Below, piece by piece: positions 33,607 through 41,841 of a stretch of 64,000 nt of DNA. Numbering within the stretch: position 1 is the stretch's first letter; every line of letters starts with the position of its first letter. The notes under the pieces are model-generated. The model made no database searches and had not been told where the DNA came from. It worked only from the letters and a program-made list of their open reading frames with translations. The position numbers were made by a program, and so were the translations under genes. The DNA is taken from contig NZ_CP095482.1 in assembly GCF_023028225.1 (NCBI RefSeq), positions 2,232,001 to 2,296,000 of the forward strand. Direction: 5' to 3'. The stretch is from Halorientalis litorea. GTDB lineage: Archaea; Halobacteriota; Halobacteria; Halobacteriales; Haloarculaceae.

Positions 33607-34611
33607 ATGCCTCCAGCAGGGCAGAGTCTCACCCAGTCGGTCGGTCGGAGTATCGTCGCCCTCGTGAGTGCCGTGGTCGTCGCGGCCCTCGCGTGGGTGC
33701 TGTTCGTCGCGTATCCCGGCGACCTGACGGACCTGTTCGGCGTCCTCCTCGTGGTTGCCCTGCTTCCGGCCGCCGTCAAACTCGGAACCAACGTCGCCGA
33801 GAGCGCGTTCCCGTCGTACAACGTCGCGGAAGTGGCCGTCGAAGGACCGATAACCCGCTCGTCGGGCGGCGGCGTCATCTCTCCCCCAGTCGGGACTGAC
33901 GCCGACGATGTCGTCGACCAGATAGAGCAAGCCGACGAGAGTGCCGCCGACGCGTTGCTCGTGAAACTGAACACGCCGGGCGGTGAAATCGTCCCGAGCG
34001 AGGACATCCGGCTGGCGGCCGAGCGGTTCGACGGCCCGACCGTCGCCTACACGACCGACGTGTGTGCCAGCGGCGGGTACGACATCGCCAGCGGCTGTGA
34101 CGAACTCTGGGCGCGGTCGGGGAGCATCGTCGGCTCCATCGGCGTCGTCGGGTCCCGGGTGAACGTCGCCGACCTCGCCGACGAGGTGGGCGTCAGTTAC
34201 GAGCAGTTCACCGCCGGAGAGTTCAAGGACGCCGGCGTCCCGCTGAAGGACATCTCCGAGGACGAACGCGAGTACTTGCAAGGCATCGTTGACGACTACT
34301 ACGACGACTTCGTGGAGACAGTCGCCGAGGGTCGGGACATGGACCCCGAGGCGGTGCGTGACACCGAGGCTCGCATCTACCTCGGCGAGACGGCGGCGGA
34401 CCTCGGACTGGTCGACGAACTCGGGACGCGGGCCGACGTGGAGGACCGCATCGCGCAGCGACTGGACGAACCGGTTAGCGTCCGAGAGTTCCAACCCGCC
34501 GTCGGGTTGCGCGGGCGGCTTCGCGGCGGTGCCGAACGGGTGGCCTACGCCTTCGGTGCCGGTGTCGCCAGCGTCTTCGACGACGCGGACGGGTTCGACT
34601 TCAGGCTGTAA
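33607..34611 (+). CDS. sppA: Membrane-anchored signal peptide peptidase SppA-like (S49) protease
   Basis: A 334-aa protein with two N-terminal transmembrane helices (about 15-36 and 43-58) and a ClpP-like S49 protease domain. Catalytic Ser155 is in CASGGYDIASG and general base Lys207 in FTAGEFKDAG; LLVKLNTPGG and SGSIVGSIGV are the typical flanking strands. It is a single-domain form, like archaeal and Bacillus SppA, and degrades cleaved signal peptides or membrane fragments. A TATA-like sequence (acttttacgg) about 27 bp upstream fits a leaderless mRNA. Confidence 0.9.
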   Translation: MPPAGQSLTQSVGRSIVALVSAVVVAALAWVLFVAYPGDLTDLFGVLLVVALLPAAVKLGTNVAESAFPSYNVAEVAVEGPITRSSGGGVISPPVGTDADDVVDQIEQADESAADALLVKLNTPGGEIVPSEDIRLAAERFDGPTVAYTTDVCASGGYDIASGCDELWARSGSIVGSIGVVGSRVNVADLADEVGVSYEQFTAGEFKDAGVPLKDISEDEREYLQGIVDDYYDDFVETVAEGRDMDPEAVRDTEARIYLGETAADLGLVDELGTRADVEDRIAQRLDEPVSVREFQPAVGLRGRLRGGAERVAYAFGAGVASVFDDADGFDFRL

Positions 34612-34653
34612 CGAGCGGCGGGTTTTTATTTGTCGGCGCGCGAATCTTTCGGT

Positions 34654-35781
34654 GTGACAACGCTGGTGGCGTGTATCGACCGGAGCGACGACGTGGATGT
34701 CACGGCTCCGGTCGTCGGCTGGGAGGCAGTCCGGTCGCTCGTCACCGAGATGGGCGTCGCCGACCCGGAGGACAGTCGCGTCAACTGCGTCCTCGAAGGC
34801 CTCCGCATCACGCGGTCGCTCCGCGACGACGACGAGGACGTGGTGGTCGCAGTCATCTCGGCGGCCGGCGACTCCGTCTCGGCGGACCGGGCGGTGGCCC
34901 GACAGACCGAGGACTTGGTGGCCGAGTACGACCCCGACTCGGCCGTCGTCGTCGTCGACAGTGCCGAGGACGAGCGACTGGTCCCCATCGTGGAGAGCCG
35001 TGTCCGCGTGGACGCGGTGGACCGTGTCGTCGTCCGGCAGGCCCGCGACATCGAGTCGACCTACTACCTGCTCAAGCAGTTCCTCGCCGACGAGGAACTG
35101 CGCAAGACGGTGCTGGTCCCCGTCGGTATCGCTCTCCTCGCCTTCCCGGTGTTACTGTTCGTCGCGGACAGTCTCGCAACCGCCGTCGGTGCCATCGCCA
35201 CCGTCATCGGGACGTTCTTCCTCTACAAGGGGCTCGGCGTCGACTCCTCGCTCGCCACGCTCTCGACGCAGGTTCGGGACGGTCTGTACTCCGGGCAGGT
35301 GTCGCTCGTCACCTACGTCGCCGCCATCGGACTGACGCTCATCGGTGTGTTCGTGGGAGCTATCGGCATCTCGGGGATGAACGACCAGGCGACGCTCATC
35401 GTGGCGATGCGTTTCGCCTTCGACAGCATCCCGTGGCTGACGGTGGCGGCACTCGCGGCCGCGACTGGCCGCCTCATCGACGAACTCATTCGCGACGAGG
35501 GCGTTCGGAGTGCCTACGTCAACCTCCCGTTCGGTGCGGTGGCCGTCGGCCTCGTCGTCCGCGGGTTCTCGGCGTACTTCCTCGAACGCGCCGACGTGTT
35601 CGCACCCTTCACCATGTCCCGGATGGACCTCGGACTGGTCACCGTCGAGTCGTTCTCGCTCGAACCGCGCGTCAGACTCGCCCTGTTCATCCTCGCCGGT
35701 ATCTTCGTTAGTCTCGTCGGCGTCCGCTTCGCCGCGTACTTCAACGGGGACGGCGTCACCGAGGACCTCGTCGAGCAGTAA
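34654..35781 (+). CDS. DUF373 family membrane protein
   Basis: A 375-aa protein from GTG 34654 (VTTLVACIDRSDDV). An N-terminal cytoplasmic domain of about 150 residues (VACIDRSDDVDV, SRVNCVLEGLRITRSL, VVAVISAAGDSVSADRAVARQTEDL) is followed by six or so transmembrane helices. This is the archaeal DUF373 arrangement. The GTG start is supported by a TATA-like gtttttatt about 28 bp upstream; an in-frame TTG at 34630 would lie inside that element. Function unknown; it may be a membrane sensor or transporter. Confidence 0.85.
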   Translation: MTTLVACIDRSDDVDVTAPVVGWEAVRSLVTEMGVADPEDSRVNCVLEGLRITRSLRDDDEDVVVAVISAAGDSVSADRAVARQTEDLVAEYDPDSAVVVVDSAEDERLVPIVESRVRVDAVDRVVVRQARDIESTYYLLKQFLADEELRKTVLVPVGIALLAFPVLLFVADSLATAVGAIATVIGTFFLYKGLGVDSSLATLSTQVRDGLYSGQVSLVTYVAAIGLTLIGVFVGAIGISGMNDQATLIVAMRFAFDSIPWLTVAALAAATGRLIDELIRDEGVRSAYVNLPFGAVAVGLVVRGFSAYFLERADVFAPFTMSRMDLGLVTVESFSLEPRVRLALFILAGIFVSLVGVRFAAYFNGDGVTEDLVEQ

Positions 35782-35819
35782 CCGACGCGGATTTAGCCCC
35801 GGGTCGGCTACGGAGCGGT

Positions 35820-36560
35820 ATGGATACGGGCGCGTGGGTCAGTCTCTTCTCCGGCGGCAAAGACTCCTCGTGGGCACTCTACCGGGCACTCGAAACAGGA
35901 CTGTCCGTCGAGCGGCTGGTGACGGTCCACCCCGAGGGTGACTCCTACATGTACCACGTCCCGGCGACCGACCTCGCGTCGCTAGCCGCCGAGAGCATCG
36001 GCATTCCGCTCGTGGATGTCAACCCCGACGACTTCGGAGCCGACGACGTGGCCGACGCCGGCGCGCAGGGCGACGACGAACTCGAACCGCTCGAAATCGC
36101 GCTCAGTGACCTCGCGACGGAGTTGGGCGACGGGGCGAACGGGGCCGATGGCGGTATCGCGGGCCTCGTCGCCGGGGCCGTAGAGAGCGAGTACCAGACT
36201 TCCCGCATCGAGGGGATGGCCGACCGTCTCGACGCCGAGTTGTTCGCCCCGCTTTGGCAGGAAGACCCCCGCGAACTCGCCGACGCGATGCTCGACGCCG
36301 GGTTCGAGATTCGCATCGTCCAAGTCGCGGCCTACGGTCTCGACGAGTCCTGGCTCGGACGCACGCTCGACGCCGACGCGCTGGCCGACCTCGAAGCCGT
36401 ACACGAGGAGTACGGCGTCCACATCCTCGGAGAAGGTGGCGAGTTCGAGACGCTGGTGACCGACGCCCCGCACATGGACCGCCCGATTCGGCTGGACGCC
36501 GAACCGGTGTGGGAGGGCGACCGCGGCCATCTCGACATCACGGACGCGTGGTTGGCGTAG
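35820..36560 (+). CDS. Diphthine-ammonia ligase-type ATP pyrophosphatase (Dph6/DUF71)
   Basis: A 246-aa protein with the PP-loop SGGKDSS (11-17) of adenine-nucleotide alpha hydrolases, then YHVPATDLASLAAESIGIP, AGAVESEYQTSRIEGMADRL and ILGEGGEFETLVTDAPHM. These are typical of archaeal DUF71 proteins, which act in the last amidation step of diphthamide on elongation factor 2. A TATA-like atttag is about 27 bp upstream. The 3' end is odd: its final 48 bp are repeated twice more downstream in a 163-bp tandem structure, and the third copy encodes a slightly different ending (WLD instead of WLA). Confidence 0.88.
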   Translation: MDTGAWVSLFSGGKDSSWALYRALETGLSVERLVTVHPEGDSYMYHVPATDLASLAAESIGIPLVDVNPDDFGADDVADAGAQGDDELEPLEIALSDLATELGDGANGADGGIAGLVAGAVESEYQTSRIEGMADRLDAELFAPLWQEDPRELADAMLDAGFEIRIVQVAAYGLDESWLGRTLDADALADLEAVHEEYGVHILGEGGEFETLVTDAPHMDRPIRLDAEPVWEGDRGHLDITDAWLA

Positions 36561-36886
36561 CATCCGAGGAACGGAGTGAGTCGGTTCACCGCACGAGCGA
36601 AGCGAGTGCGGCCTTTTCGCCCACGTTTTTGCGGGAGCGGTTCGCGCGTTACGCGAACCCGGACGCAAAAAGGTGGAGGGCAACTGCGGCCATCTCGACA
36701 TCACGGACGCGTGGTTGGCGTAGCATCCGAGGAACGGAGTGAGTCGGTTCACCGCACGAGCGAAGCGAGTGCGGCCTTTTCGCCCACGTTTTTGCGGGAG
36801 CGGTTCGCGCGTTACGCGAACCCGGACGCAAAAAGGTGGAGGGCGACCGCGGACACCTCGACATCACGGACGCGTGGCTCGACTAG
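36513..36886. repeat. 163-bp tandem element duplicating the dph6-like gene tail
   Basis: Two full 163-bp units (36513-36675 and 36676-36838) are followed by a partial third tail copy (36839-36886). Each unit has 48 bp of gene tail ending in TAG and 115 bp of element. The element contains a ccgcac/gtgcgg stem and a nested hairpin: outer arms cacgtttttgcg/cgcaaaaaggtg (36622-36633, 36664-36675; one mismatch) around ggttcgcg/cgcgaacc (36639-36646, 36652-36659). The first and third tails differ at six bases, five of them silent and one codon changed (A to D). The second tail has two replacement changes. This fits recombination with an allele carrying the element, followed by tandem amplification. 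It accounts for most of the 386-bp gap to the thioredoxin gene. Confidence 0.85.
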
Positions 36887-36946
36887 CCCGTCGGCGCGCG
36901 AGCAGTGCTGCCGTGTGCTTTTAGCCATGCAGGGCGTATTCTCGCT

Positions 36947-37294
36947 GTGACTGATACCGACCGACCCGACACCCGACGCGTCACCGACCTCGAAGACGAG
37001 GCGACCCTCGACGCCTTCGTCTCGGAGACGTCGGTCGCGCTCGTGGAGTTCTACACCGACGGCTGTGGCATCTGTGCCCAGATGGAACCGGTGTTGGACG
37101 TGGTCGCGAAAAAGACCGACGCCGCGGTGGCGACGGTCAATCCGCGCGACGACCCGCCGTTGGTCGACCGCTTTCGCGTCCAGAGCGTCCCGCTGTTCGT
37201 TGTCTTCGTCGACGGCGAACCGGTCGCCCGGCGCGCCGAGGGGTACGTCGGTGCCGAGGACCTCACGTCGTGGGTCGAATCGGCCGGGGCGTAA
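36947..37294 (+). CDS. Thioredoxin-like protein with CGIC active site
   Basis: A 115-aa thioredoxin fold from GTG 36947. The active site is C40-G-I-C43 in FYTDGCGICAQMEP, with the cis-Pro in QSVPLFVVF and the usual length. Classical thioredoxin has CGPC; Ile at that place should change the redox potential. It reduces protein disulfides in the cytoplasm. The TATA-like cttttag lies about 26-30 bp before the GTG, supporting a leaderless start just downstream of the tandem repeat. It is convergent with the nucleotidyltransferase gene (3-bp gap). Confidence 0.88.
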   Translation: MTDTDRPDTRRVTDLEDEATLDAFVSETSVALVEFYTDGCGICAQMEPVLDVVAKKTDAAVATVNPRDDPPLVDRFRVQSVPLFVVFVDGEPVARRAEGYVGAEDLTSWVESAGA

Positions 37295-37297
37295 CCG

Positions 37298-38263
37298 TCA
37301 CTGCCCGTTGGTAATCTGGGTGTGGGCTCCGATGAGCGCGCCCGCGAGGTCGAGACTCTCGATGTGGGTGTCGTTGTCGATAATCGACTCGCGGATTTCA
37401 CAGTCCTCGATGGTCGTGTCCGAGAAGATGACCGACTGCTCGACGGTGGAGTCGACCACCGTCGCGCCGGGGAGGATGTGGACGTTCTCGCCGATGTCTG
37501 ACCCCTCGACAGTCGCGCTCTCGGCGACGAGTCGCCCGCCGTCGAGTTCCCACGCGACCGCTTCGAGGTAGCTCTCCGGCGTCCCGATGTCGTACCACGC
37601 GTCCTCGAAGGTGAACGCGTGGACTGCCTCGCGTTCTTGGAGCCACTGGATGAACCACCCCGGTTCGTCGGGGTTGTTGCCGCCCTCCAGATACTCGGAG
37701 AACCGGATGCTCTCGGCGGGGAACGCGTAGCAGGCGATGGAGACGAGGGTGCTGTTCGGGTCGTCGGGTTTCTCTTGGAAGTCCACGACCCGGTCACCGT
37801 CCAGTTCGAGGAGACCGTACGAACTCGCTTTCTCCAGCGACCCGACATCGTAGGCGGCGAGCATCGGTGCCCCCTGTTCCTCGAAGTCGTCGAGGAACTC
37901 GCCGATGGAAAAGCCCATCAGGTTGTCCCCGGCGACGACGAGCAGGTCGTCCGTGATATCCTCGCGCTCGACGAGTTGTGCGAGTGCCCCGACGACGCCG
38001 AACTTCTCGTCTTCCTCGGTCGTCTCCTCGACCGAGAGTTGTGGCTTCTCGTACCCCTGTTCGGCGACGTGGGCCTCGAAGTCCGGCCCGAACCGCTCGT
38101 TCGTGCTGACGTACACGTCCTCGACGCGCTCGTCGGTTTCGAGGGCCGTTAGAATCCTGTCGATGACCGTCGTCTCTCCTACCGGGAGCAACATCTTCGG
38201 CCGGTGCTTCGTCACTGGCCACAACCGCGTTGCGTATCCCCCGGCAAGAACCACGGCGTCCAT
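37298..38263 (-). CDS. Sugar-1-phosphate nucleotidyltransferase with left-handed beta-helix tail
   Basis: A 321-aa protein. The N-terminal nucleotidyltransferase domain has VVLAGGYATRLWPVTKHRPKM as the NTP-binding signature, VVAGDNLMGF as the metal Asp region and VVDFQEKPDDPNS. The C-terminal part (about 240-321) has hexapeptide-like repeats (ATVEGSDIGENVHILPGATV) of an LbH domain. It makes a UDP- or dTDP-sugar for glycan synthesis; the sugar cannot be told from sequence. A TATA-like element about 27 bp upstream fits leaderless transcription. Confidence 0.88.
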   Translation of the reverse strand: MDAVVLAGGYATRLWPVTKHRPKMLLPVGETTVIDRILTALETDERVEDVYVSTNERFGPDFEAHVAEQGYEKPQLSVEETTEEDEKFGVVGALAQLVEREDITDDLLVVAGDNLMGFSIGEFLDDFEEQGAPMLAAYDVGSLEKASSYGLLELDGDRVVDFQEKPDDPNSTLVSIACYAFPAESIRFSEYLEGGNNPDEPGWFIQWLQEREAVHAFTFEDAWYDIGTPESYLEAVAWELDGGRLVAESATVEGSDIGENVHILPGATVVDSTVEQSVIFSDTTIEDCEIRESIIDNDTHIESLDLAGALIGAHTQITNGQ

Positions 38264-38371
38264 ATGCCTCGGTCACGGCACGACCTAAAGTTCTTTTTGG
38301 ACCACACCTCGGTCGGGTTCGATGCTCGACCTGTCCAGAAAGGGTTTGCCACTCCACCACGAATCGGTCGT

Positions 38372-38668
38372 ATGCGCGAGGCGAAGTCGAGCCAGACGAC
38401 CCGCCAGCGCGTCGCCGACCGCCTCCGAACCGAGGCGATGGCCGCCGGAGCCATCGCCCGCGAGTTCGAGGTCGAAACGAGCACCGCCGTCAGCCACGTC
38501 GAACACATCGCCCGGTCGCTCGAACACACCGACGAGGAGTTGCTGGTCGCGCCGCCGACGTGCCGGGATTGTGGCTTCGACGACTTCGACGATTTGCTCA
38601 ACCGCCCGGGTCGCTGTCCCGAGTGCAAGAGCGAATCCGTCGAGGAACCGGCGTTCCGCATCGACTAG
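38372..38668 (+). CDS. Small HTH/zinc-ribbon transcriptional regulator
   Basis: A 98-aa protein. The N-terminal helix-turn-helix (RQRVADRLRTEAMAAGAIAREF, VETSTAVSHVEHIARSLEH) is followed by a zinc ribbon with C-x2-C in PTCRDCGFDD and C-x2-C in GRCPECKSES. This is the archaeal predicted regulator architecture of an ArsR-like HTH plus zinc ribbon. The frame is open upstream to 38204, but the ATG at 38372 starts the recognisable domain. Target unknown. Confidence 0.85.
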   Translation: MREAKSSQTTRQRVADRLRTEAMAAGAIAREFEVETSTAVSHVEHIARSLEHTDEELLVAPPTCRDCGFDDFDDLLNRPGRCPECKSESVEEPAFRID

Positions 38669-38836
38669 CGGTGCGTCGCCGTCGTCGTCGCCCCTGGTGA
38701 GAAACGCAGTTACACCCTGCCGGGGAACACCGTAGCGACGGACAGACCCTTTCTTCGAACGCATATCTAAACACGACAGGAACTCTCATAATTGATTGTG
38801 AAATAAGGCGAACGACTCGACGGGGGAAACGAACCA

Positions 38837-39217
38837 ATGCCAATCGATGACCTCGCCCGGAGTGATGTTGTCACCGCCAGCCCTGAGACGCCAGTCACCG
38901 ACCTCGCAGTAACGATGGCCGAGGAAAACGTCGGGAGCGTCGTCATCACGAACGGGGACACACCAGTCGGTATCGTGACCGACCGTGACCTGACCGTTCG
39001 GACGCTCGCCGACGGTGCCGACCCGACCGCACAGACCGCCAGCGACGTGATGTCCAGCGACCTCTGTACGGCCGAACGCGACGCCGGGTTCTACGCGGCG
39101 ACCAGTTCGATGGCCGAACACGGCGTCCGACGACTCCCGGTCTGTGAGAATGAGACCCTCGTGGGTATCATCACGTCGGACGACCTGATGGAGTTGCTCG
39201 CCGACGAACAGCAGTAG
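38837..39217 (+). CDS. CBS-domain pair protein
   Basis: A 126-aa protein consisting of two CBS motifs (about 8-58 and 72-122): VTASPETPVTDLAVTMAEENVGSVVI / TPVGIVTDRDLTVR and DLCTAERDAGFYAATSSMAEHGVRRLPV / VGIITSDDLMELL. Such pairs bind adenine nucleotides and regulate partners. It stands alone here. The 168-bp upstream region contains TATA-like atatctaaac near 38763-38772 and an AT-rich stretch at 38785-38805. Confidence 0.92.
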   Translation: MPIDDLARSDVVTASPETPVTDLAVTMAEENVGSVVITNGDTPVGIVTDRDLTVRTLADGADPTAQTASDVMSSDLCTAERDAGFYAATSSMAEHGVRRLPVCENETLVGIITSDDLMELLADEQQ

Positions 39218-39259
39218 TTCGCGTCGGTGATTCAAGCACAACGCCCGGAGTACTGACAC

Positions 39260-39299
39260 GGCACTCGCCCGAGGTTCGGCCCGGGCGTGATTCAGTGCC
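39260..39299. terminator. Stem-loop between convergent CBS and Rieske genes
   Basis: Nested inverted repeats: ggcact/agtgcc (39260-39265, 39294-39299) outside cgcccg/cgggcg (39266-39271, 39282-39287). The position between two converging genes suggests a bidirectional terminator or RNA-stability element. There is no T tract. Confidence 0.4.
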
Positions 39300-39356
39300 C
39301 ACCCGCGTCGTTCGATGTCCGACACAACGACCGATTGGCGGCGCGCCCCTCCTTGT

Positions 39357-39776
39357 TCAGAACTCGTAGTTGGACTTCGAACCGAGGTCCACGTCGTCGG
39401 TTTCGATAGGACCCACGCCGGCGAACGTGTACTCGTCGTCGGTCAGATACACCGCGCCGTCGCTGACGGTCACGGCCACCTCTTGGAGGTACGCCCCCTC
39501 ACAGGGGCCGTACGTACAGCGACCGCTCTCCTCCTCGAAGTACGCACCGTGGTTGGTACAGATGAGTTCGCCGTCCCGCATCTCCGCGCCGGACCCCTTG
39601 TCGAGTTTGATGTGCGTGAAGTGCTGGCAGTAGTTGAGCCAGCAGGCGACGCCGTCGGCGAGTGACACGAGGATGGCCTCCTGTTGTTCGTCGATTCCGT
39701 TCTCCTGCACCCGGAACAGAAACGTCGAGTCCTCGGGAACCTCGTTGACCGACACGACGCGACTTCCCTCGTCCAT
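39357..39776 (-). CDS. Rieske-type [2Fe-2S] protein
   Basis: A 139-aa soluble protein from ATG 39776 (MDEGSRVVSV). The cluster ligands are C-x-H in NYCQHFTH and C-x2-H in LICTNHGAYF, separated as in Rieske ferredoxins. It lacks the disulfide cysteines of cytochrome-bc Rieske proteins, so it is of the low-potential ferredoxin type. Strand pattern VACWLNYC / GAYFEEESGRCTYGPCEGAYLQ is typical. It probably supplies electrons to an oxygenase or another oxidoreductase; no partner gene is adjacent. A TATA-like cttaat about 27 bp upstream fits a leaderless start. Confidence 0.88.
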   Translation of the reverse strand: MDEGSRVVSVNEVPEDSTFLFRVQENGIDEQQEAILVSLADGVACWLNYCQHFTHIKLDKGSGAEMRDGELICTNHGAYFEEESGRCTYGPCEGAYLQEVAVTVSDGAVYLTDDEYTFAGVGPIETDDVDLGSKSNYEF

Positions 39777-39858
39777 ATCGGACGCTGGGCCGTCTCCGAC
39801 CTTAATCACACGGTCCACTGCTCTCGGTTATCCCTCTGTCTGGCTACGAACCCCTATT

Positions 39859-39870
39859 CTGACGCGTCAG
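39859..39870. promoter_or_regulatory. Perfect 12-bp palindrome at the reductase promoter
   Basis: ctgacgcgtcag reads identically on both strands and abuts the TATA-like ggttaagg (39870-39877), which lies about 27 bp before the ATG at 39901. The palindrome falls on the BRE position, a classic site for a repressor or activator. Confidence 0.4.
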
Positions 39871-39900
39871 GTTAAGGACGGTGCCGCGTGTGGACGAGGC

Positions 39901-40947
39901 ATGGACCTGCTCATCTACGGGTCGTACGGCTACACGGGGGACCTCATCGCGGACACGGCCGCCGACCGCGGCCACGACCCGACCCTCGCCGGTCGCAACG
40001 AGCGGAAAGTGGCCGACCAAGCGGCCGAACTGGGGTTCGACCACCGCGTCTTCGACCTCGACGACACCGGGGCCGTCCACGACGCGCTCGACGCCCACGA
40101 CGCCGTCCTGAACTGTGCTGGCCCGTTCGTCCAGACGTACGAACCGCTGGTCGAAGCCTGCATCGAGACGGGCACGCACTACCTCGACATCACCGGTGAG
40201 ATAGTGGTGTTCCAAGCCATCGCCGAGTACGACGACGCGGCCAGCGAGGCGGGCGTGATGCTGATGCCGGGCGTCGGTTTCGACGTGGTGCCGACCGACT
40301 GTCTCGCCGCCCACCTCCACGAGCGTCTACCCGAGGCAACCCACCTCGCACTGGGATTCGACGCGATGGCCGGAATCTCCCCCGGGACGGCCAAGACGGT
40401 CATCGACTCGCTGGACGAACCGGGGTACGTCCGCGAAGGCGGGCTACTCGAATCCGTCCCGGCCGCCCACAACACCCGCCGCATCGACTTCGGTCGCGGT
40501 GAGAAGTCCGCCGCGACCATCCCGTGGGGCGACCTCGTGACTGCCTACCACACCACCGGCATCGAGAACGTGGAAGTCTACACCGCCCTCCCGGAGCCAG
40601 CCATCTGGGCGATGCGCGCCAGCCGTCCGTTCACGCCGCTGTTGTCGCTCCCGCCGCTCAAATCCGGCCTCGAACTCCTCGTCGACACCACCGTCTCCGG
40701 GCCGAGCGAACGCGAGCGCGAGACGGGCCGCAGTTTCGTCTGGGGTGAGGCGAGTACCGCCGAGGGCGAGCGCGCCGTCTCGCGGTTGGAGACACCTGAG
40801 ACGTACGCCCTGACGGTCGAGACGGCCCTCGAAATCGCCGGGCGCGTCCTCGACGGCGACGCCCCCGAGGGGTTCCAGACGCCCGCCGGCGCGTACGGCC
40901 CGGACCTGATTCTGTCCATCGACGGAACCGAGCGACACGACGAGTAG
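39901..40947 (+). CDS. Saccharopine dehydrogenase-like NAD(P)-binding oxidoreductase
   Basis: A 348-aa protein with an N-terminal Rossmann fold (LLIYGSYGYTGDLIADTAADRG, LAGRNERKVADQA, VLNCAGPFVQTYEPLVEAC, HYLDITGE), as in the saccharopine dehydrogenase / trans-acting enoyl reductase group. The C-terminal part carries GVGFDVVPTDCLAAHL and the family's GTAKTVIDSL. It is probably a reductase acting on a lipid or polyketide enoyl group rather than on saccharopine, but this is inferred from family membership. Confidence 0.85.
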   Translation: MDLLIYGSYGYTGDLIADTAADRGHDPTLAGRNERKVADQAAELGFDHRVFDLDDTGAVHDALDAHDAVLNCAGPFVQTYEPLVEACIETGTHYLDITGEIVVFQAIAEYDDAASEAGVMLMPGVGFDVVPTDCLAAHLHERLPEATHLALGFDAMAGISPGTAKTVIDSLDEPGYVREGGLLESVPAAHNTRRIDFGRGEKSAATIPWGDLVTAYHTTGIENVEVYTALPEPAIWAMRASRPFTPLLSLPPLKSGLELLVDTTVSGPSERERETGRSFVWGEASTAEGERAVSRLETPETYALTVETALEIAGRVLDGDAPEGFQTPAGAYGPDLILSIDGTERHDE

Positions 40948-41001
40948 CCGCGAACTCACAGTTTGAAGTGATGGGCTGTTCACACGCCGAGTAGACACAC
41001 G

Positions 41002-41781
41002 ATGTGACTCCCCGCTGCCCTCCTCGCCCTCCTCGTCGTCACCGCCGGGTGTAGCGCGCTCTCGGAGAGCCAACCACCGAGCGACCAGCGCGCCCTCGAC
41101 GTACAGAACCGGACTCTCACCGCCGCCGAGAACGTCTCGACGTACCGCTACACCATCGACGTGCACGTCTCTGCTACCGACGGCACCGACTCACGGGCCG
41201 TCGGTATCGACGGGCACGGCGTCGTCGACTACCGAGCAGAACAGGCTGTCGCGAACGCCACCACGGCCGGCGAGACGCGGTCGGTGTACGTCGACGGCGA
41301 CACCGTCTACACCGAGTGTCCGTCTCCGTGGGACGGCTGGGGCGTCGAGAACGCGTCCGAAGAGATAGCGTGGGCCGAGTTGAGTCCACTCGGCCGGCAA
41401 CTGTCCCTGCTCGAACGGACCAACGTCTACTATCAGGGCAACCGGACGCTCGACGGCAACCGGACGCTCGACGGCAACCGGACCATCCTCGTCGTCGCCC
41501 ACCCCTCACAGCAGACCCTCCAGTCACTCCCCGACACCGGTAGTCGGTCGTCCGTGGACTTCTCGGACGCGAACGTCGACAACGCGACGTTCGAGTTGTG
41601 GGTCGACCCACAGACTGACCGCCCGGTGCGGACCGAACTCCGCATCGAAGTCTCGTCGTCGGACGCCTCGGGTGTCGCCGAGATCGAGACGCGGTTCCGC
41701 GACTGGAACGAACCGGCCAGCATCTCGATTCCAGACTCCACCCGGACCGACCAACACGAATTCGGCTGTCCGGGGGCGTGA
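41002..41781 (+). pseudogene. Lipoprotein gene with an in-frame stop at codon 2
   Basis: From ATG 41002 the frame reads M, TGA, then LPAALLALLVVTAGC, a complete lipoprotein signal with lipobox (VTAGC) and an open frame to 41781. One C-to-T change (CGA to TGA) at codon 2 would explain it. No other ATG/GTG/TTG precedes the signal in frame, so the intact lipoprotein cannot be made by standard rules. The first usable in-frame start is GTG 41161, which would give a 206-aa protein without the signal. The mature part is beta-rich (AENVSTYRYTIDVHVS; FELWVDPQTDRPVRTEL) with an 18-bp repeat encoding GNRTLD twice plus GNRT. It resembles haloarchaeal lipoproteins of unknown function. A sequencing error must be excluded. 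Confidence 0.65.
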
Positions 41782-41841
41782 CAAACGTACTGTGTTCGAC
41801 CGGTCAACACACTTTACTTCGCGCTGTCTCATTACGATGAC

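Noticed and set aside
36513-36886. Tandem repeat as a CRISPR array
   Set aside because: Units are contiguous without variable spacers and carry a gene tail. There are no cas genes in the window.
36576-36950. Open frames within the 163-bp tandem repeat
   Set aside because: They are basic, change frame between units and overlap the palindromes; they are products of the repeat itself.
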